NCBI RefSeq assembly: GCF_900188065.1
Contig: NZ_FZNQ01000025.1
Span: forward strand, 1 to 32,883
Direction: 5' to 3'
DNA: 32,883 bases
From: Halorubrum vacuolatum
GTDB taxonomy: Archaea; Halobacteriota; Halobacteria; Halobacteriales; Haloferacaceae
Shown: positions 15,413 to 23,763 of the stretch, in pieces
How the letters are laid out: every line of letters begins with the position of its first letter
How positions within the stretch are numbered: the first letter of the stretch is position 1
Program-made: the position numbers and the translations under genes
Notes under the pieces: generated by a model
Told to the model about the DNA's origin: nothing
Seen by the model: the letters and a program-made list of their open reading frames with translations, nothing else
Database searches by the model: none

Positions 15413-15734
15413 CCGCGACTTCCCCAATGGGGGTGGCAACGTCCTCAAGGGTGCCGTTTTCGGCCCCACCGGCCGCTGGGACTCTTACTCCCACCGCGCG
15501 GGGGTTTTTTTCTGCCCCGGCACTGGGTCCCTCACTGTCGCCGAACGCCAGAACTCCCAGTTCCGCTAGATTCGTTCCACAGGGACGTGTCTGTTTGGAT
15601 CGATCCCATTAAATGGTAATTGTGCACAGATGTTAACTATCATCGGTTCTTATTTTTCGCATCGGACAGTCGACTGGCGGATCGGTGTCGATCCCGCAGC
15701 CGAACACCCAGTCGCCCGTGACCGACGGAGCGCT
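15413..15734 (+). other. 322-bp gap between antiporter operon and ppk1
   Basis: It holds the terminator above and, from 15605 on, AT-richer DNA with candidate TATA elements (ATTAAATGG near 15608, CTTATTTTT near 15648) for ppk1. An in-frame ATG at 15630 would add 35 residues to PPK1, but the added stretch is not acidic and overlaps the promoter-like DNA, so I treat it as untranslated. No other gene is seen. Confidence 0.5.
15490..15511 (+). terminator. poly-T terminator of the antiporter operon
   Basis: A GC-rich CCCACCGCGCGGGGG stretch runs into seven T at 15505-15511, about 80 bases after the D3 stop. This is the archaeal T-tract type of terminator. Confidence 0.7.
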
Positions 15735-17969
15735 ATGACTGACACACGAGACGATAACCATACGACCGGATCGGGGGGCTCCGGGACGAACGAGCCGTCA
15801 CAGCCCGACGAACCGGATGCTACAAATGACACGACTCCGACCGCCGAAGCCGACGATGAGCATGCCGCATCCACGGCGGAGGTCGAGACACGACCGACCG
15901 ACCGGTCCACCGAGGGCCCCGATCTGTCGAGCCCCGAGTATTACTTGAATCGGGAACTCAGCGAGCTCGAGTTCCATCGACGGGTTCTACATGAATCCCA
16001 AGACGACCGCAACCCGCTTTTAGAGCGGGTCCGGTTTCTGGCCATTGTTACGGGAAACATCGACGAGTTCGTTCGCAAACGGATCGGCGGGCTCAAACAA
16101 CAGATCGAAGCGGGGGTGACAGACCGCTCGCCGGACGGCCGGACGCCGACCGAACAATGGGTCGAAGCTCTCGCGACAACACGGGAGTTACTCCGGGAGC
16201 AAACCGCGTGTTATCACGAGGAGATTCGTCCGGCACTCGCCGCGGAAGGTATCCGTCTCGTCGAGTACGACGAACTCGGTACCGAGGAGCGCAGTCACCT
16301 TCGCGAGTATTTCAAAACATCGGTGATGCCGATGCTTACGCCGCTGACGTTCGACCCGAGTCACCCGTTTCCGTTCATCTCGAACCAGAGTCTCTCGCTT
16401 GCGGTGCTGACGCGCGCCGATGGACGGCGCGAACCCAAGTTCTCCCGGGTGAAGATCCCAGCGACACGCCCGCGGTTAATACCGGTCGAGGAAGGGAGCC
16501 GGTACATGCTTCTCGAACGCCTCGTCGCTGCCAACCTTGATCTCCTGTTTCCGGGCGTCGAGGTAGTCGATCACGCCGCCTTCCGGGTGACTCGAAACGC
16601 CGAGGTCGGGCGGAGCGAGGAGGTTGCCGAGGACCTCATCGAGACGATAGAGGACGTGCTCCGTGAACGGGAGTTCGCCATGGCGGTCCGGCTGGAGGTC
16701 GAATCCGGGATGCCCGAGATCGCCCGGAAGATCCTGGTCGAACAGCTCGATCTCGACACGCGAGAGGTGTTCGAACTCGACGGGCCGCTGGATTTCAGTG
16801 ATTTCTCGACGCTCGTCGATCTCGATCGGCGCTCGCTCAAACCGGATCCGTGGACACCCCAGCCACATCCACGGTTCGAATCGCTTGAGACGACCGCGAC
16901 CGACGCCATGTTTGCCGAAATTCGACGGCAGGATATCCTCCTTCATCACCCATATCACAGCTTTACCGATACGGTCCAGCGGTTTCTTGACGCGGCGGCG
17001 ATTGACCCGGCAGTCCACGCGCTCAAGATCACGATTTATCGAACGGCGACCGACTCAAAGGTGATTGACAGCCTCATCCAGGCCGCGAGGAACGGCAAAC
17101 AGGTCGTGGTGATGGTCGAATTAAAAGCCCGCTTCGACGAACGGAACAACATCGAGTGGGCCGAGAAACTCGAAGATGAGGGGATCCACGTTACGTACGG
17201 CACGCTCGATCTCAAGACCCACACGAAGACCGCGCTTGTCGTCCGCGAGGAGGCGACCGGAATGTCGCTGTATTCACATATCGGCACGGGAAATTATCAC
17301 TCAGAAACGGCGAAAGGGTACACCGACTTGGGCTTGCTCACCGCCGACTCCGCCATCGGTCGGGACCTCCTGCATGTGTTCAACTCCTTTACCGGCCACT
17401 CGGATGAAAGCGCCTACGAGAAACTGCTCATCGCTCCTGATAACCTACGCGACGACATCATCGCGTTGATCCGCCAGGAGGCAACGAACGCCAGCGAGGG
17501 CGGTACGGGTCGAATCATCGCGAAGATGAACAGACTCGAGGATCCGGCGATCATCGAGGAACTGTACCGGGCTTCGCGTGCCGGCGTGGAGATCGACCTC
17601 CTCATCAGGGATATCTGTCGGCTTCGGCCCGGAATCGAGGGAGTAAGCGAGAACATCCGCGTCTCAAGTATCGTCGGTCAGTTCCTCGAACACTCACGCA
17701 TCTTCCGGTTTCGAAACGGCGGCGACTGGCAGTGCTTTATCGGCTCGGCCGACTGGATGACGCGCAATCTCGACAGCCGGGTGGAGGTTGTCGCGCCGAT
17801 CGAGGACCCGTCGATCTGTAATTACCTCCGCGAGATCACCGAGGTGGGGTTGGCCGACAACCGGCGGCGCTGGAAGATGCGGGCCGACGGCAGCTACGTC
17901 CAGTGTCGTCCCGGTGACGAACCGATCCGGAGCCTCCAGCAGACGTTCATGAACCGTGTTGTCGAGTAA
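15735..17969 (+). CDS. ppk1: polyphosphate kinase 1
   Basis: A 744-residue enzyme that reversibly transfers the terminal phosphate of ATP to polyphosphate. The first 70 residues are acidic, low-complexity and haloarchaeal. Then the PPK1 N domain begins (YLNRELSELEFHRRVL, PLLERVRFLAIVTGNIDEF), followed by the head domain and the two C-terminal phospholipase-D-like domains. H496 in LDLKTHTKTALVV and H653 in GQFLEHSRIFRF match the two histidines of E. coli PPK1 (435 and 592), with the identical spacing of 157. ITIYRTATDSKVI and VMVELKARFDERNN surround the ATP site. ATG 15735 begins the acidic tail. ppk2 follows 80 bases later on the same strand. Confidence 0.95.
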   Translation: MTDTRDDNHTTGSGGSGTNEPSQPDEPDATNDTTPTAEADDEHAASTAEVETRPTDRSTEGPDLSSPEYYLNRELSELEFHRRVLHESQDDRNPLLERVRFLAIVTGNIDEFVRKRIGGLKQQIEAGVTDRSPDGRTPTEQWVEALATTRELLREQTACYHEEIRPALAAEGIRLVEYDELGTEERSHLREYFKTSVMPMLTPLTFDPSHPFPFISNQSLSLAVLTRADGRREPKFSRVKIPATRPRLIPVEEGSRYMLLERLVAANLDLLFPGVEVVDHAAFRVTRNAEVGRSEEVAEDLIETIEDVLREREFAMAVRLEVESGMPEIARKILVEQLDLDTREVFELDGPLDFSDFSTLVDLDRRSLKPDPWTPQPHPRFESLETTATDAMFAEIRRQDILLHHPYHSFTDTVQRFLDAAAIDPAVHALKITIYRTATDSKVIDSLIQAARNGKQVVVMVELKARFDERNNIEWAEKLEDEGIHVTYGTLDLKTHTKTALVVREEATGMSLYSHIGTGNYHSETAKGYTDLGLLTADSAIGRDLLHVFNSFTGHSDESAYEKLLIAPDNLRDDIIALIRQEATNASEGGTGRIIAKMNRLEDPAIIEELYRASRAGVEIDLLIRDICRLRPGIEGVSENIRVSSIVGQFLEHSRIFRFRNGGDWQCFIGSADWMTRNLDSRVEVVAPIEDPSICNYLREITEVGLADNRRRWKMRADGSYVQCRPGDEPIRSLQQTFMNRVVE

Positions 17970-18049
17970 CACACTTATGATGACGGAGGTCTACGATCCG
18001 ACATGACGCGAGCGAGAACCGAATGCGGTCATGAGGGACTCCGGGGCAG

Positions 18050-18934
18050 ATGACAGAACATCCGGTATTGCCGGCCGACGAGTCCGTACTGTCGACCGTT
18101 GATGCGGACGAGTTGTACAAAGACAGCGGTAAGATCAGGAACAAGTACTACGAGCGGGAACTGGAACGGTTACAAGAGGAACTCGTTCGGCTCCAGATGT
18201 GGGTCAAAGAACAGGGCCTCAGGGTCGTCGTCTGTTTCGATGGGCGCGACGCGGCCGGTAAGGGAGGAACGATCCATCGGATCACCCGGCGGACGAGCTC
18301 ACGCGTCGTGAAAGTCGTAGCGCTTGGCACACCGACCGAACGCGAGCAAAGCCAGTGGTACTTTCAACGGTACGTCGAACACCTTCCGGCGGCCGGCGAG
18401 ATGGTGTTGTTTGACCGCAGTTGGTACAACCGCGCCGGCGTCGAACGGGTAATGGGATTTTGTACCGACGAGGAGTATGATGAGTTTATTCGGTCGGTCC
18501 CCGAGTTCGAACGAATGTTGATGCGCTCGGGGATCATCCTGATCAAATACTGGTTCTCGATCAGCGATGACGAACAGGAAAGCCGGTTTCAAAAGCGCAG
18601 CAACGACCCGAAGCGTCGCTGGAAGCTCAGTGAACTCGACCTCGAAGCTCGAAAGCGATGGGTAGAGTACTCACGGGCGAAAGACGAGATGTTCAAACAC
18701 ACGGATACGGAGGACTCGCCGTGGTACGTCATCGATGCAGATATCAAAAAGCACGCGAGGCTCAACTGCATCAGCCATCTCCTCTCGCAGATCGAGTACG
18801 AGGACATCATGCCCGAACCGACGGAGCTTCCACCACGACAGGAGGACCCCAGCTACGACCGCCCACCGATCGACGGTCAGAACTGGGTCCCGGCGTTATA
18901 TGGGTCGAATCCAACCGGCGTCGACCGGTTCTGA
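18050..18934 (+). CDS. ppk2: polyphosphate kinase 2
   Basis: A 294-residue P-loop kinase of the PPK2 family, which uses polyphosphate to phosphorylate nucleotides. Walker A is G65-RDAAGKGG, Walker B begins D121 in LFDRSWYNRAGVERVMGF, and the lid contains KRSNDPKRRWKLSELD. LKYWFSIS-type strand IIKYWFSISDDEQ and HTDTEDSPWYVIDADIKKHARLN are standard. A single PPK2 domain of this length is class I, most often making GTP or ATP from the diphosphate. Placed with ppk1, it would let one locus build and spend polyphosphate. A separate promoter is not obvious in the 80-base gap. Confidence 0.94.
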   Translation: MTEHPVLPADESVLSTVDADELYKDSGKIRNKYYERELERLQEELVRLQMWVKEQGLRVVVCFDGRDAAGKGGTIHRITRRTSSRVVKVVALGTPTEREQSQWYFQRYVEHLPAAGEMVLFDRSWYNRAGVERVMGFCTDEEYDEFIRSVPEFERMLMRSGIILIKYWFSISDDEQESRFQKRSNDPKRRWKLSELDLEARKRWVEYSRAKDEMFKHTDTEDSPWYVIDADIKKHARLNCISHLLSQIEYEDIMPEPTELPPRQEDPSYDRPPIDGQNWVPALYGSNPTGVDRF

Positions 18935-19028
18935 GCGTGGAGCATCGGCGTTTCGAAGAACCGGATTATCTCGGTATGGCCTTCAACACGATCGGATGTC
19001 GTCGGCGACCGTTCCATCGGGATACCGT

Positions 19029-20360
19029 TCAGTACGGCGGGGAGGTCGCTGCGTCGAACTCCGCAAGCGGGCGAACGCCGATGCCGTGGAAGTCGCTGTC
19101 CTCGTCGTCCGGATCCGGCTCGACGACCTCGACGATGTCGCGTGTCTCGACGTCGAGGACGCCGAAGCCGGACGTCACGCCGGTCGCCGCGTGTGGGTCG
19201 CCGGAGACCGGGTTCTGCCCGCGGAGCGTGACGAACATGAACTCGCCGTCCGGCGAGCCCCAGAGGATGTCCGGCGCGTCGCTCTCGTCGGGGTCATCGG
19301 CCTGATCGGGGCCGAACGCCTCGATCTCCTCGATCACCTCGTCGGTCTCGGGGTCGACGACCACGCCGTCGTTGGTCTCGCGGTTCAACACCCACAGCTC
19401 CTCGGCGTCGCTCGTGAACCAGAAGCCGTGTGCGTCGATCCCCTCGGTGGACTCGCTCTCGACGATGACCTCGACCTCGTCGCCGGAGGTGTCGAGCACG
19501 TAGTAGTCGCCGACGCCCTCCTCGCCCTCGATCGGCTCGCCGTCGTCGTCCGTCGGCGTCGGCAGCCCGGCGGTGAGGTAGAACTTGTCCTCGGTCGGAT
19601 GCGGCATCGTGCCGCAGTTCGTGGGGAGTTCGTCGCCGTCGAACGCCTGAGCGATCTCGAACTCGTCGTGGTCGACGATAACGAGGCCGGCCTCGCCGTA
19701 GCCCGGTCCGAGCGTGTGGATCGACCGTCCCTGATGGTCGTAGGAGTGGCAGATCGGCGCGCCCTCCTCCTCGGTGAGCCCGTCGACGTCCTCGTCGATG
19801 TCGAGTGCCTCGTCGATCTCGAACGCCTCCTCGTCGAGGTCGACGTCGACCCGGACGATCCGGCTCTCGCCGATCACGTCCACGATGAGCGCGCCGTCAT
19901 CCGGAGTGAACCCGGCGAAGTGTGATCCGGGGCCGGTTTCGAGGTTCGCGACGAGTTCACGGTCCTCGGTTCGATAGACGAGCGTTCTGGCGCCAGCCGT
20001 GCAGGCGATGGCGGCGTACTCGTAATCCGAGGAGTACGCGACCATATGCGGGACTTCGCCGTCCGCCGCTCCGGTATCGATCTCGTCGACGAGGTCGAAC
20101 TCGGCGTCGGGGTTCCCCGCGGGCTCGTAGATGTAGATCGTGTTGGTTCCCTGATCGGCCGCCCAGATCTCGTAGGTGGCCTCGGCCGGCTCCTCTTCGG
20201 GCTCGTCATCCGTGTCGTCCGTGTCGTCCGTTTCCTCCGGCGGTTCGGCGTCGTCGGCTTCGGGTTCGTCGTCAGGCTCCTCACCGAGACATCCCGCGAG
20301 ACCGATCGCACCGACGGCCCCACCCGTGTGGATGAACCGACGTCGAGTTGTCCGCTTCAT
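19029..20360 (-). CDS. Tat-exported lipoprotein with YVTN-like beta-propeller
   Basis: A 443-residue protein. The N terminus is a Tat signal (TTRRRF, Arg pair at residues 6-7) with a haloarchaeal lipobox LAGC, Cys24 being the lipidated residue. A 35-residue Asp/Glu linker follows. Residues 62-435 show repeated blades of a seven-bladed type propeller (NTIYIYEPAGNP, GDYYVLDTSGDEVEVI, AEELWVLNRETNDGVVVDPETDEVIEE, GGxFMFVTLRGQ-like EFMFVTLRGQNP, FGVLDVETRDIVEVV). Such proteins sit on the outer face of the membrane. Some relatives bind metals or nitrogen-oxide intermediates, but no catalytic residue stands out here. His residues H105, H143 and several C-terminal ones are present. The function is unknown. 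The upstream region has paired repeats suggesting regulation. Confidence 0.85.
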   Translation of the reverse strand: MKRTTRRRFIHTGGAVGAIGLAGCLGEEPDDEPEADDAEPPEETDDTDDTDDEPEEEPAEATYEIWAADQGTNTIYIYEPAGNPDAEFDLVDEIDTGAADGEVPHMVAYSSDYEYAAIACTAGARTLVYRTEDRELVANLETGPGSHFAGFTPDDGALIVDVIGESRIVRVDVDLDEEAFEIDEALDIDEDVDGLTEEEGAPICHSYDHQGRSIHTLGPGYGEAGLVIVDHDEFEIAQAFDGDELPTNCGTMPHPTEDKFYLTAGLPTPTDDDGEPIEGEEGVGDYYVLDTSGDEVEVIVESESTEGIDAHGFWFTSDAEELWVLNRETNDGVVVDPETDEVIEEIEAFGPDQADDPDESDAPDILWGSPDGEFMFVTLRGQNPVSGDPHAATGVTSGFGVLDVETRDIVEVVEPDPDDEDSDFHGIGVRPLAEFDAATSPPY

Positions 20361-20387
20361 GCTGTCCTTCCCTCACGACCGGACGAA

Positions 20388-20395
20388 CATAAATG
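20388..20395 (-). promoter_or_regulatory. TATA box for the Tat lipoprotein
   Basis: CATTTATG on the minus strand lies 28-35 bases before the ATG at 20360. Confidence 0.5.
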
Positions 20396-20412
20396 GTGTC
20401 CTTTAACCCACG

Positions 20413-20447
20413 AATTTCGGCGTTTTAACCGGTAATTTCGCCGTTTT
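20413..20447 (-). promoter_or_regulatory. paired 14-bp repeats, 21-bp spacing, upstream of the lipoprotein promoter
   Basis: AATTTCGGCGTTTT at 20413-20426 and AATTTCGCCGTTTT at 20434-20447 differ at one base and are offset by 21 bases, two helical turns. They lie 18-60 bases upstream of the TATA box on the transcribed strand, the position of an activator or enhancer site. From 20448 to 20653 I see nothing further: no gene and no clear repeat. Confidence 0.5.
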
Positions 20448-20653
20448 CTCCGACGAAGCGATCGTCATAGACAGCGGATGATGTTGCCACCTCGTTTCGG
20501 ATAAATTTGTTCTGAGTTTATGAGTGTCGGGGGAGTCGAGACCGCAACCCGTGAACTCCTGAGGTGGGATCATCGGAAGGACGGCATATACCAGCAACAA
20601 GATCCGCTATTCGCGACAGCATATCGAATCGATCCGACGGCATCGGTCACGGG

Positions 20654-21835
20654 TCATCCGCCGCTCGATACCAGTTCCGTCGAGAGCCGCGCGGCGATCG
20701 CCCGGGCGAGCGCCGTCTTGTCTCCGGCGACGACGGTGCAGTCGTCGACCCGTTCGTCCGCGGGACCGATGAGGAGCGCCCGGGTTTCGTCCGCACCCAT
20801 GACGCTCGCGTCGTTGGCGACGACGAACGTCAGTCCCACCCGATCGATGAGCGGCGTCGCCGCCGCGAACAGCGCCTCGTCGTCGCCGGCGGTCTCCGCT
20901 TTGAACGCGACGATCGGGAGGTCGGGGTGTGCCTCCCGAACGGCGTCGATGAGCTTCGGTGTCGGTTCGAGATCGAGCGAAAGCGGCGATCCCGATCGGA
21001 TCTTCTCGGCGACGGCGTCGGCCGTAAAGTCCGAGATCGCGGCCGCGGAGATGAGTGCGTCCGCGTCCCGGGCGGCCTCCCGGCAGGCGGCCATCATCTC
21101 GTCCGCGGTCTCCACCCTGAGCACGTCAGCATAGTCAACGTCGGGACCGTCGTGAACGAGCGTCACATCCGCCCCGTGAACGTACAGCGCCCGGGCGACC
21201 GCCCGTCCGGTTTTGCCGGACGCGCGGTTCGTCAGGATCCGAATGGGGTCGATCCGCTCTTTGGTCGCGCCCGCGGTGACCACGATGTGTGTTCCGGCGA
21301 GGCTATCCGGCGTCGTTGCCCGCGCAAGCTCGGTGATGATCGCCTCCTCCCTGGCGATCTTCGCTTTCCCCTCCTCGATCCGCGGCTCGGCGAACGTTAC
21401 GTCCCAGCTCTCCAGCGTATCGAGCGCGGCGAGGACCCCCGGATGGTCGTACATCGGCTCGTGCATCGCGGGAGCCATGACGACGGGAATCCCCGCACCC
21501 AGCGCCGTCGTCGCACAGGTCGTCACCGGGGTATCGTCCACCGCGGCGGCGATCTTTCCGGCGGTGTTCGCCGTCGCCGGCGCTAAAAGCAGTACGTCCG
21601 CCCAGCCGTCATAGCCACAGAGCTCCACGTGTTCGACCGCGCCCGTTATTTCGGTGATTACCGGTTCGGTCGTCGCGAAGTCGACGGCCCACGGATGGAT
21701 GATGTTCGTCGCCGCCGGCGACAACACGGCACGGACCTTCGCGCCGTGACGCTGCAGCTCGTGGGCCAATTCGACCACCTTCACGGCCGCGATGCTGCCC
21801 GAGACCCCGAGCGCGACGTTGACGCCCTCCAACAT
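20654..21835 (-). CDS. coaBC: bifunctional CoaBC (PPC decarboxylase / phosphopantothenate-cysteine ligase)
   Basis: A 393-residue enzyme that makes 4'-phosphopantetheine from 4'-phosphopantothenate and cysteine in coenzyme A synthesis. The CoaC half (residues 1-185) shows the flavin-binding start VNVALGVSGSIAA, the catalytic H69 in VEHVEL, the APATANTAGKIA segment with N90, and VVMAPAMHEPMYDHP. The CoaB half starts at HIVVTAGATKERIDPIRIL, with TNRASGKTGRAVA and DALISAAAISDF. Archaeal CoaB is CTP-dependent as a rule. ATG 21835 is chosen because the TATA box lies at -27. It is divergent from the His-rich membrane protein. Confidence 0.95.
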   Translation of the reverse strand: MLEGVNVALGVSGSIAAVKVVELAHELQRHGAKVRAVLSPAATNIIHPWAVDFATTEPVITEITGAVEHVELCGYDGWADVLLLAPATANTAGKIAAAVDDTPVTTCATTALGAGIPVVMAPAMHEPMYDHPGVLAALDTLESWDVTFAEPRIEEGKAKIAREEAIITELARATTPDSLAGTHIVVTAGATKERIDPIRILTNRASGKTGRAVARALYVHGADVTLVHDGPDVDYADVLRVETADEMMAACREAARDADALISAAAISDFTADAVAEKIRSGSPLSLDLEPTPKLIDAVREAHPDLPIVAFKAETAGDDEALFAAATPLIDRVGLTFVVANDASVMGADETRALLIGPADERVDDCTVVAGDKTALARAIAARLSTELVSSGG

Positions 21836-21859
21836 TACCTGACGGGTTGCGCCCCGAAG

Positions 21860-21869
21860 GTATATATCG
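21860..21869 (-). promoter_or_regulatory. TATA box for coaBC
   Basis: ACGATATATA on the minus strand ends 26 bases before the coaBC ATG at 21835, typical of a leaderless gene. Confidence 0.6.
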
Positions 21870-21975
21870 TGGCATCGTGGCGTGGCAGGGTCGGTGGTCC
21901 CGATGCGCACGACGGGTCAGTCGTTCGAAGAGCGCACCAGAACCCGTAATACGTGTATATGCCTTCTCCCATCAT

Positions 21976-22629
21976 ATGGAGGGGAAACTGCCAAGCGGAC
22001 CGATCGGCTATGGGGCGCTCGCATTGCTTGGCCTCTCCGTTGCGATCCATCTCACCGTCGGCGTGAGCGAGCTGTTGGGCGTGATCACGGGTCACGGTGC
22101 GTTCGCGTACGCGCTGATGCTGCTCGTCGCCGCCGCGCTCCCCATCGTGCTCATGGGCGCGATGGTAGCCGGAGTGCTGCAGCCGAACGCGACCTATGCG
22201 ACCCTTTCCGGCGTCTTCGCGTTCTATCTCTTCGCCTACGTCGATATCCATGCGCTCGGGACGATCGAGTCGGTGACGGGCGCCGACCTCCACTCGCACG
22301 ACCACGGCGATCACGGCCACGACGACGGCAGTCATGGCGACGGTCACGATGATCACGGCCACGACGACGGCAGTCATGGCGACGGTCACGATGATCACGG
22401 CCACGATGACGGCAATCATGGCGACCATCACGATGACCACGCGCACGACGATCACGGACACGATCATGACGACAGCCACGCGCACGACGATCACGGACAC
22501 AGCCACGAGGGCTCCACGGTGGACGTCGTCGCGGAGCACCTCATCGCGGACCCGCTTGCGCTGATCTCGAAGGTCGCGGAGGGAACCGCAGTGGTGCTGT
22601 TTGCGCTCCTCGCGCTTCGTGAGGACTGA
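21976..22629 (+). CDS. membrane protein with long His/Asp repeat loop
   Basis: A 217-residue protein of unrecognised family. Residues about 10-95 contain three predicted helices (GALALLGLSVAIHLTVG, ALMLLVAAALPIVLMGAMVAG, LSGVFAFYLFAYVDI). Residues about 105-177 are almost only His, Asp, Gly, Ser and Asn in tandem repeats. A last hydrophobic helix follows (ISKVAEGTAVVLFALLAL). The loop should bind Zn, Ni, Co or Cu ions. Similar loops occur in metal transporters and chaperones, but no transporter signature is visible. ATG 21976 follows GTAATACG about 27 bases upstream. An unspecified metal-sensing, storage or delivery role is inference only. Confidence 0.75.
   Translation: MEGKLPSGPIGYGALALLGLSVAIHLTVGVSELLGVITGHGAFAYALMLLVAAALPIVLMGAMVAGVLQPNATYATLSGVFAFYLFAYVDIHALGTIESVTGADLHSHDHGDHGHDDGSHGDGHDDHGHDDGSHGDGHDDHGHDDGNHGDHHDDHAHDDHGHDHDDSHAHDDHGHSHEGSTVDVVAEHLIADPLALISKVAEGTAVVLFALLALRED
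22309..22434 (+). repeat. three in-frame 42-bp tandem repeats
   Basis: Units 22309-22350, 22351-22392 and 22393-22434 each encode 14 residues of the type DHGHDDGSHGDGHD; the third unit is slightly diverged. A second, shorter repeat (GCGCACGACGATCACGGACA at 22441 and again at 22480) continues the pattern. The unit is a multiple of three, so copy number can change without a frameshift. Confidence 0.9.
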
Positions 22630-22704
22630 GCGCGAGGAACGACCCAAGCCGGTGACACGAGGATCCCTACCCCGATTATGCGTCTACGGTCCATTGAACG
22701 TAGT

Positions 22705-23730
22705 ATGAATCAGCTCGTCGACGGCGAATGGCGAACGGACACGTACGAGGCGACCGACGGGGATGGGGCCTTCCAGCGCGGGGAGACGACCTTCCGAAAC
22801 TGGATCGTCGGCAGCGACGTTCACGACCACGTCGATGCCGAGCCCGACGAGCGGTTTACCCCTGAGGCAGGTCGCTACCACCTCTACGTCTCGTACGCCT
22901 GTCCATGGGCGCACCGGACGCTGCTCGCACGGTCGATCCTCGGGCTGGAGGACGTCATCGACGTCTCCGTCGTCGATCCGTGGCGGGGCGAGGATGGTTG
23001 GCAGTTCAGCCCCGACAAGCCCGGCTGTACCCCCGACAAGCTCCACGGAAGCGACTATCTCCGGAAGCTGTACGTCGAAGCCGACCCCGACGCGACCTGC
23101 CGAGTGACCGTTCCCGTACTGTGGGACACCGAGGAGGCGACGATCGTGAACAACGAGTCCCGCGAGATCCTTCGAATGTTGACGACGGCGTTCGCCGACC
23201 TCGGAAACGAGGTTCGGCTCCTCCCTGACGATCCCGCCGATGTTGTCCGCGTCGACGAAATCATCTCCGAGATCTACGAACCGATCAACAACGGCGTCTA
23301 CCGGGCGGGCTTTGCAACGTCACAGTCGGCGTACGATTCGGCGATCGATGAGCTCTTCGAGGCGCTCGACAGGTGGGATGCACACCTCGGCGAAAACCGC
23401 TACCTCGCAGGGGAGACGTTCACCGAGGCCGATATCTGTCTCTTCACGACCCTCGTCCGGTTCGATCAGGTCTATCACACCCACTTTATGTGTAACCGCC
23501 GGTTCATTCACCAATACGAGCACCTCTGGCCGTATCTCCGTGACATCTACACGACGCCGGGCGTCGCCGAGACGGTGAACATGGCCCACATCAAGGAACA
23601 CTACTACACGACCCATCCGGACGTGACCCCGACCGGGATCATCGCCCGCGGGCCTGATCTGGACTTCGAGGAGCCACACGACCGCGCTCGGCTCGTGGGA
23701 TCGCCGCCGATGCCGGAGACGACGGGGTGA
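22705..23730 (+). CDS. Xi-class glutathione transferase-like (glutathionyl-hydroquinone reductase family)
   Basis: A 341-residue protein. The thioredoxin-fold half has the family hallmark SYACPWAHRTLLARSILGLE with catalytic C66. VTVPVLWDTEEATIVNNESREIL follows, the cis-Pro and Glu-Ser pair that hold the thiol. The C-terminal helical half has AGETFTEADICLFTTLVRFDQVYHTHF and the closing NMAHIKEHYYTTHPDVTP. Such enzymes remove a thiol adduct from quinones. Haloarchaea use gamma-glutamylcysteine rather than glutathione, so the true co-substrate here is probably that thiol. ATG 22705 starts the standard N terminus. It stands alone. Confidence 0.9.
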   Translation: MNQLVDGEWRTDTYEATDGDGAFQRGETTFRNWIVGSDVHDHVDAEPDERFTPEAGRYHLYVSYACPWAHRTLLARSILGLEDVIDVSVVDPWRGEDGWQFSPDKPGCTPDKLHGSDYLRKLYVEADPDATCRVTVPVLWDTEEATIVNNESREILRMLTTAFADLGNEVRLLPDDPADVVRVDEIISEIYEPINNGVYRAGFATSQSAYDSAIDELFEALDRWDAHLGENRYLAGETFTEADICLFTTLVRFDQVYHTHFMCNRRFIHQYEHLWPYLRDIYTTPGVAETVNMAHIKEHYYTTHPDVTPTGIIARGPDLDFEEPHDRARLVGSPPMPETTG

Positions 23731-23763
23731 ATCGGGAGCGAGGACACCTTACGAACGGACCGC

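Noticed and set aside
22309-22510. CRISPR-like or phage repeat in the His-rich region
   Set aside because: The repeats are in frame within a membrane-protein gene and code for a regular His/Asp sequence.
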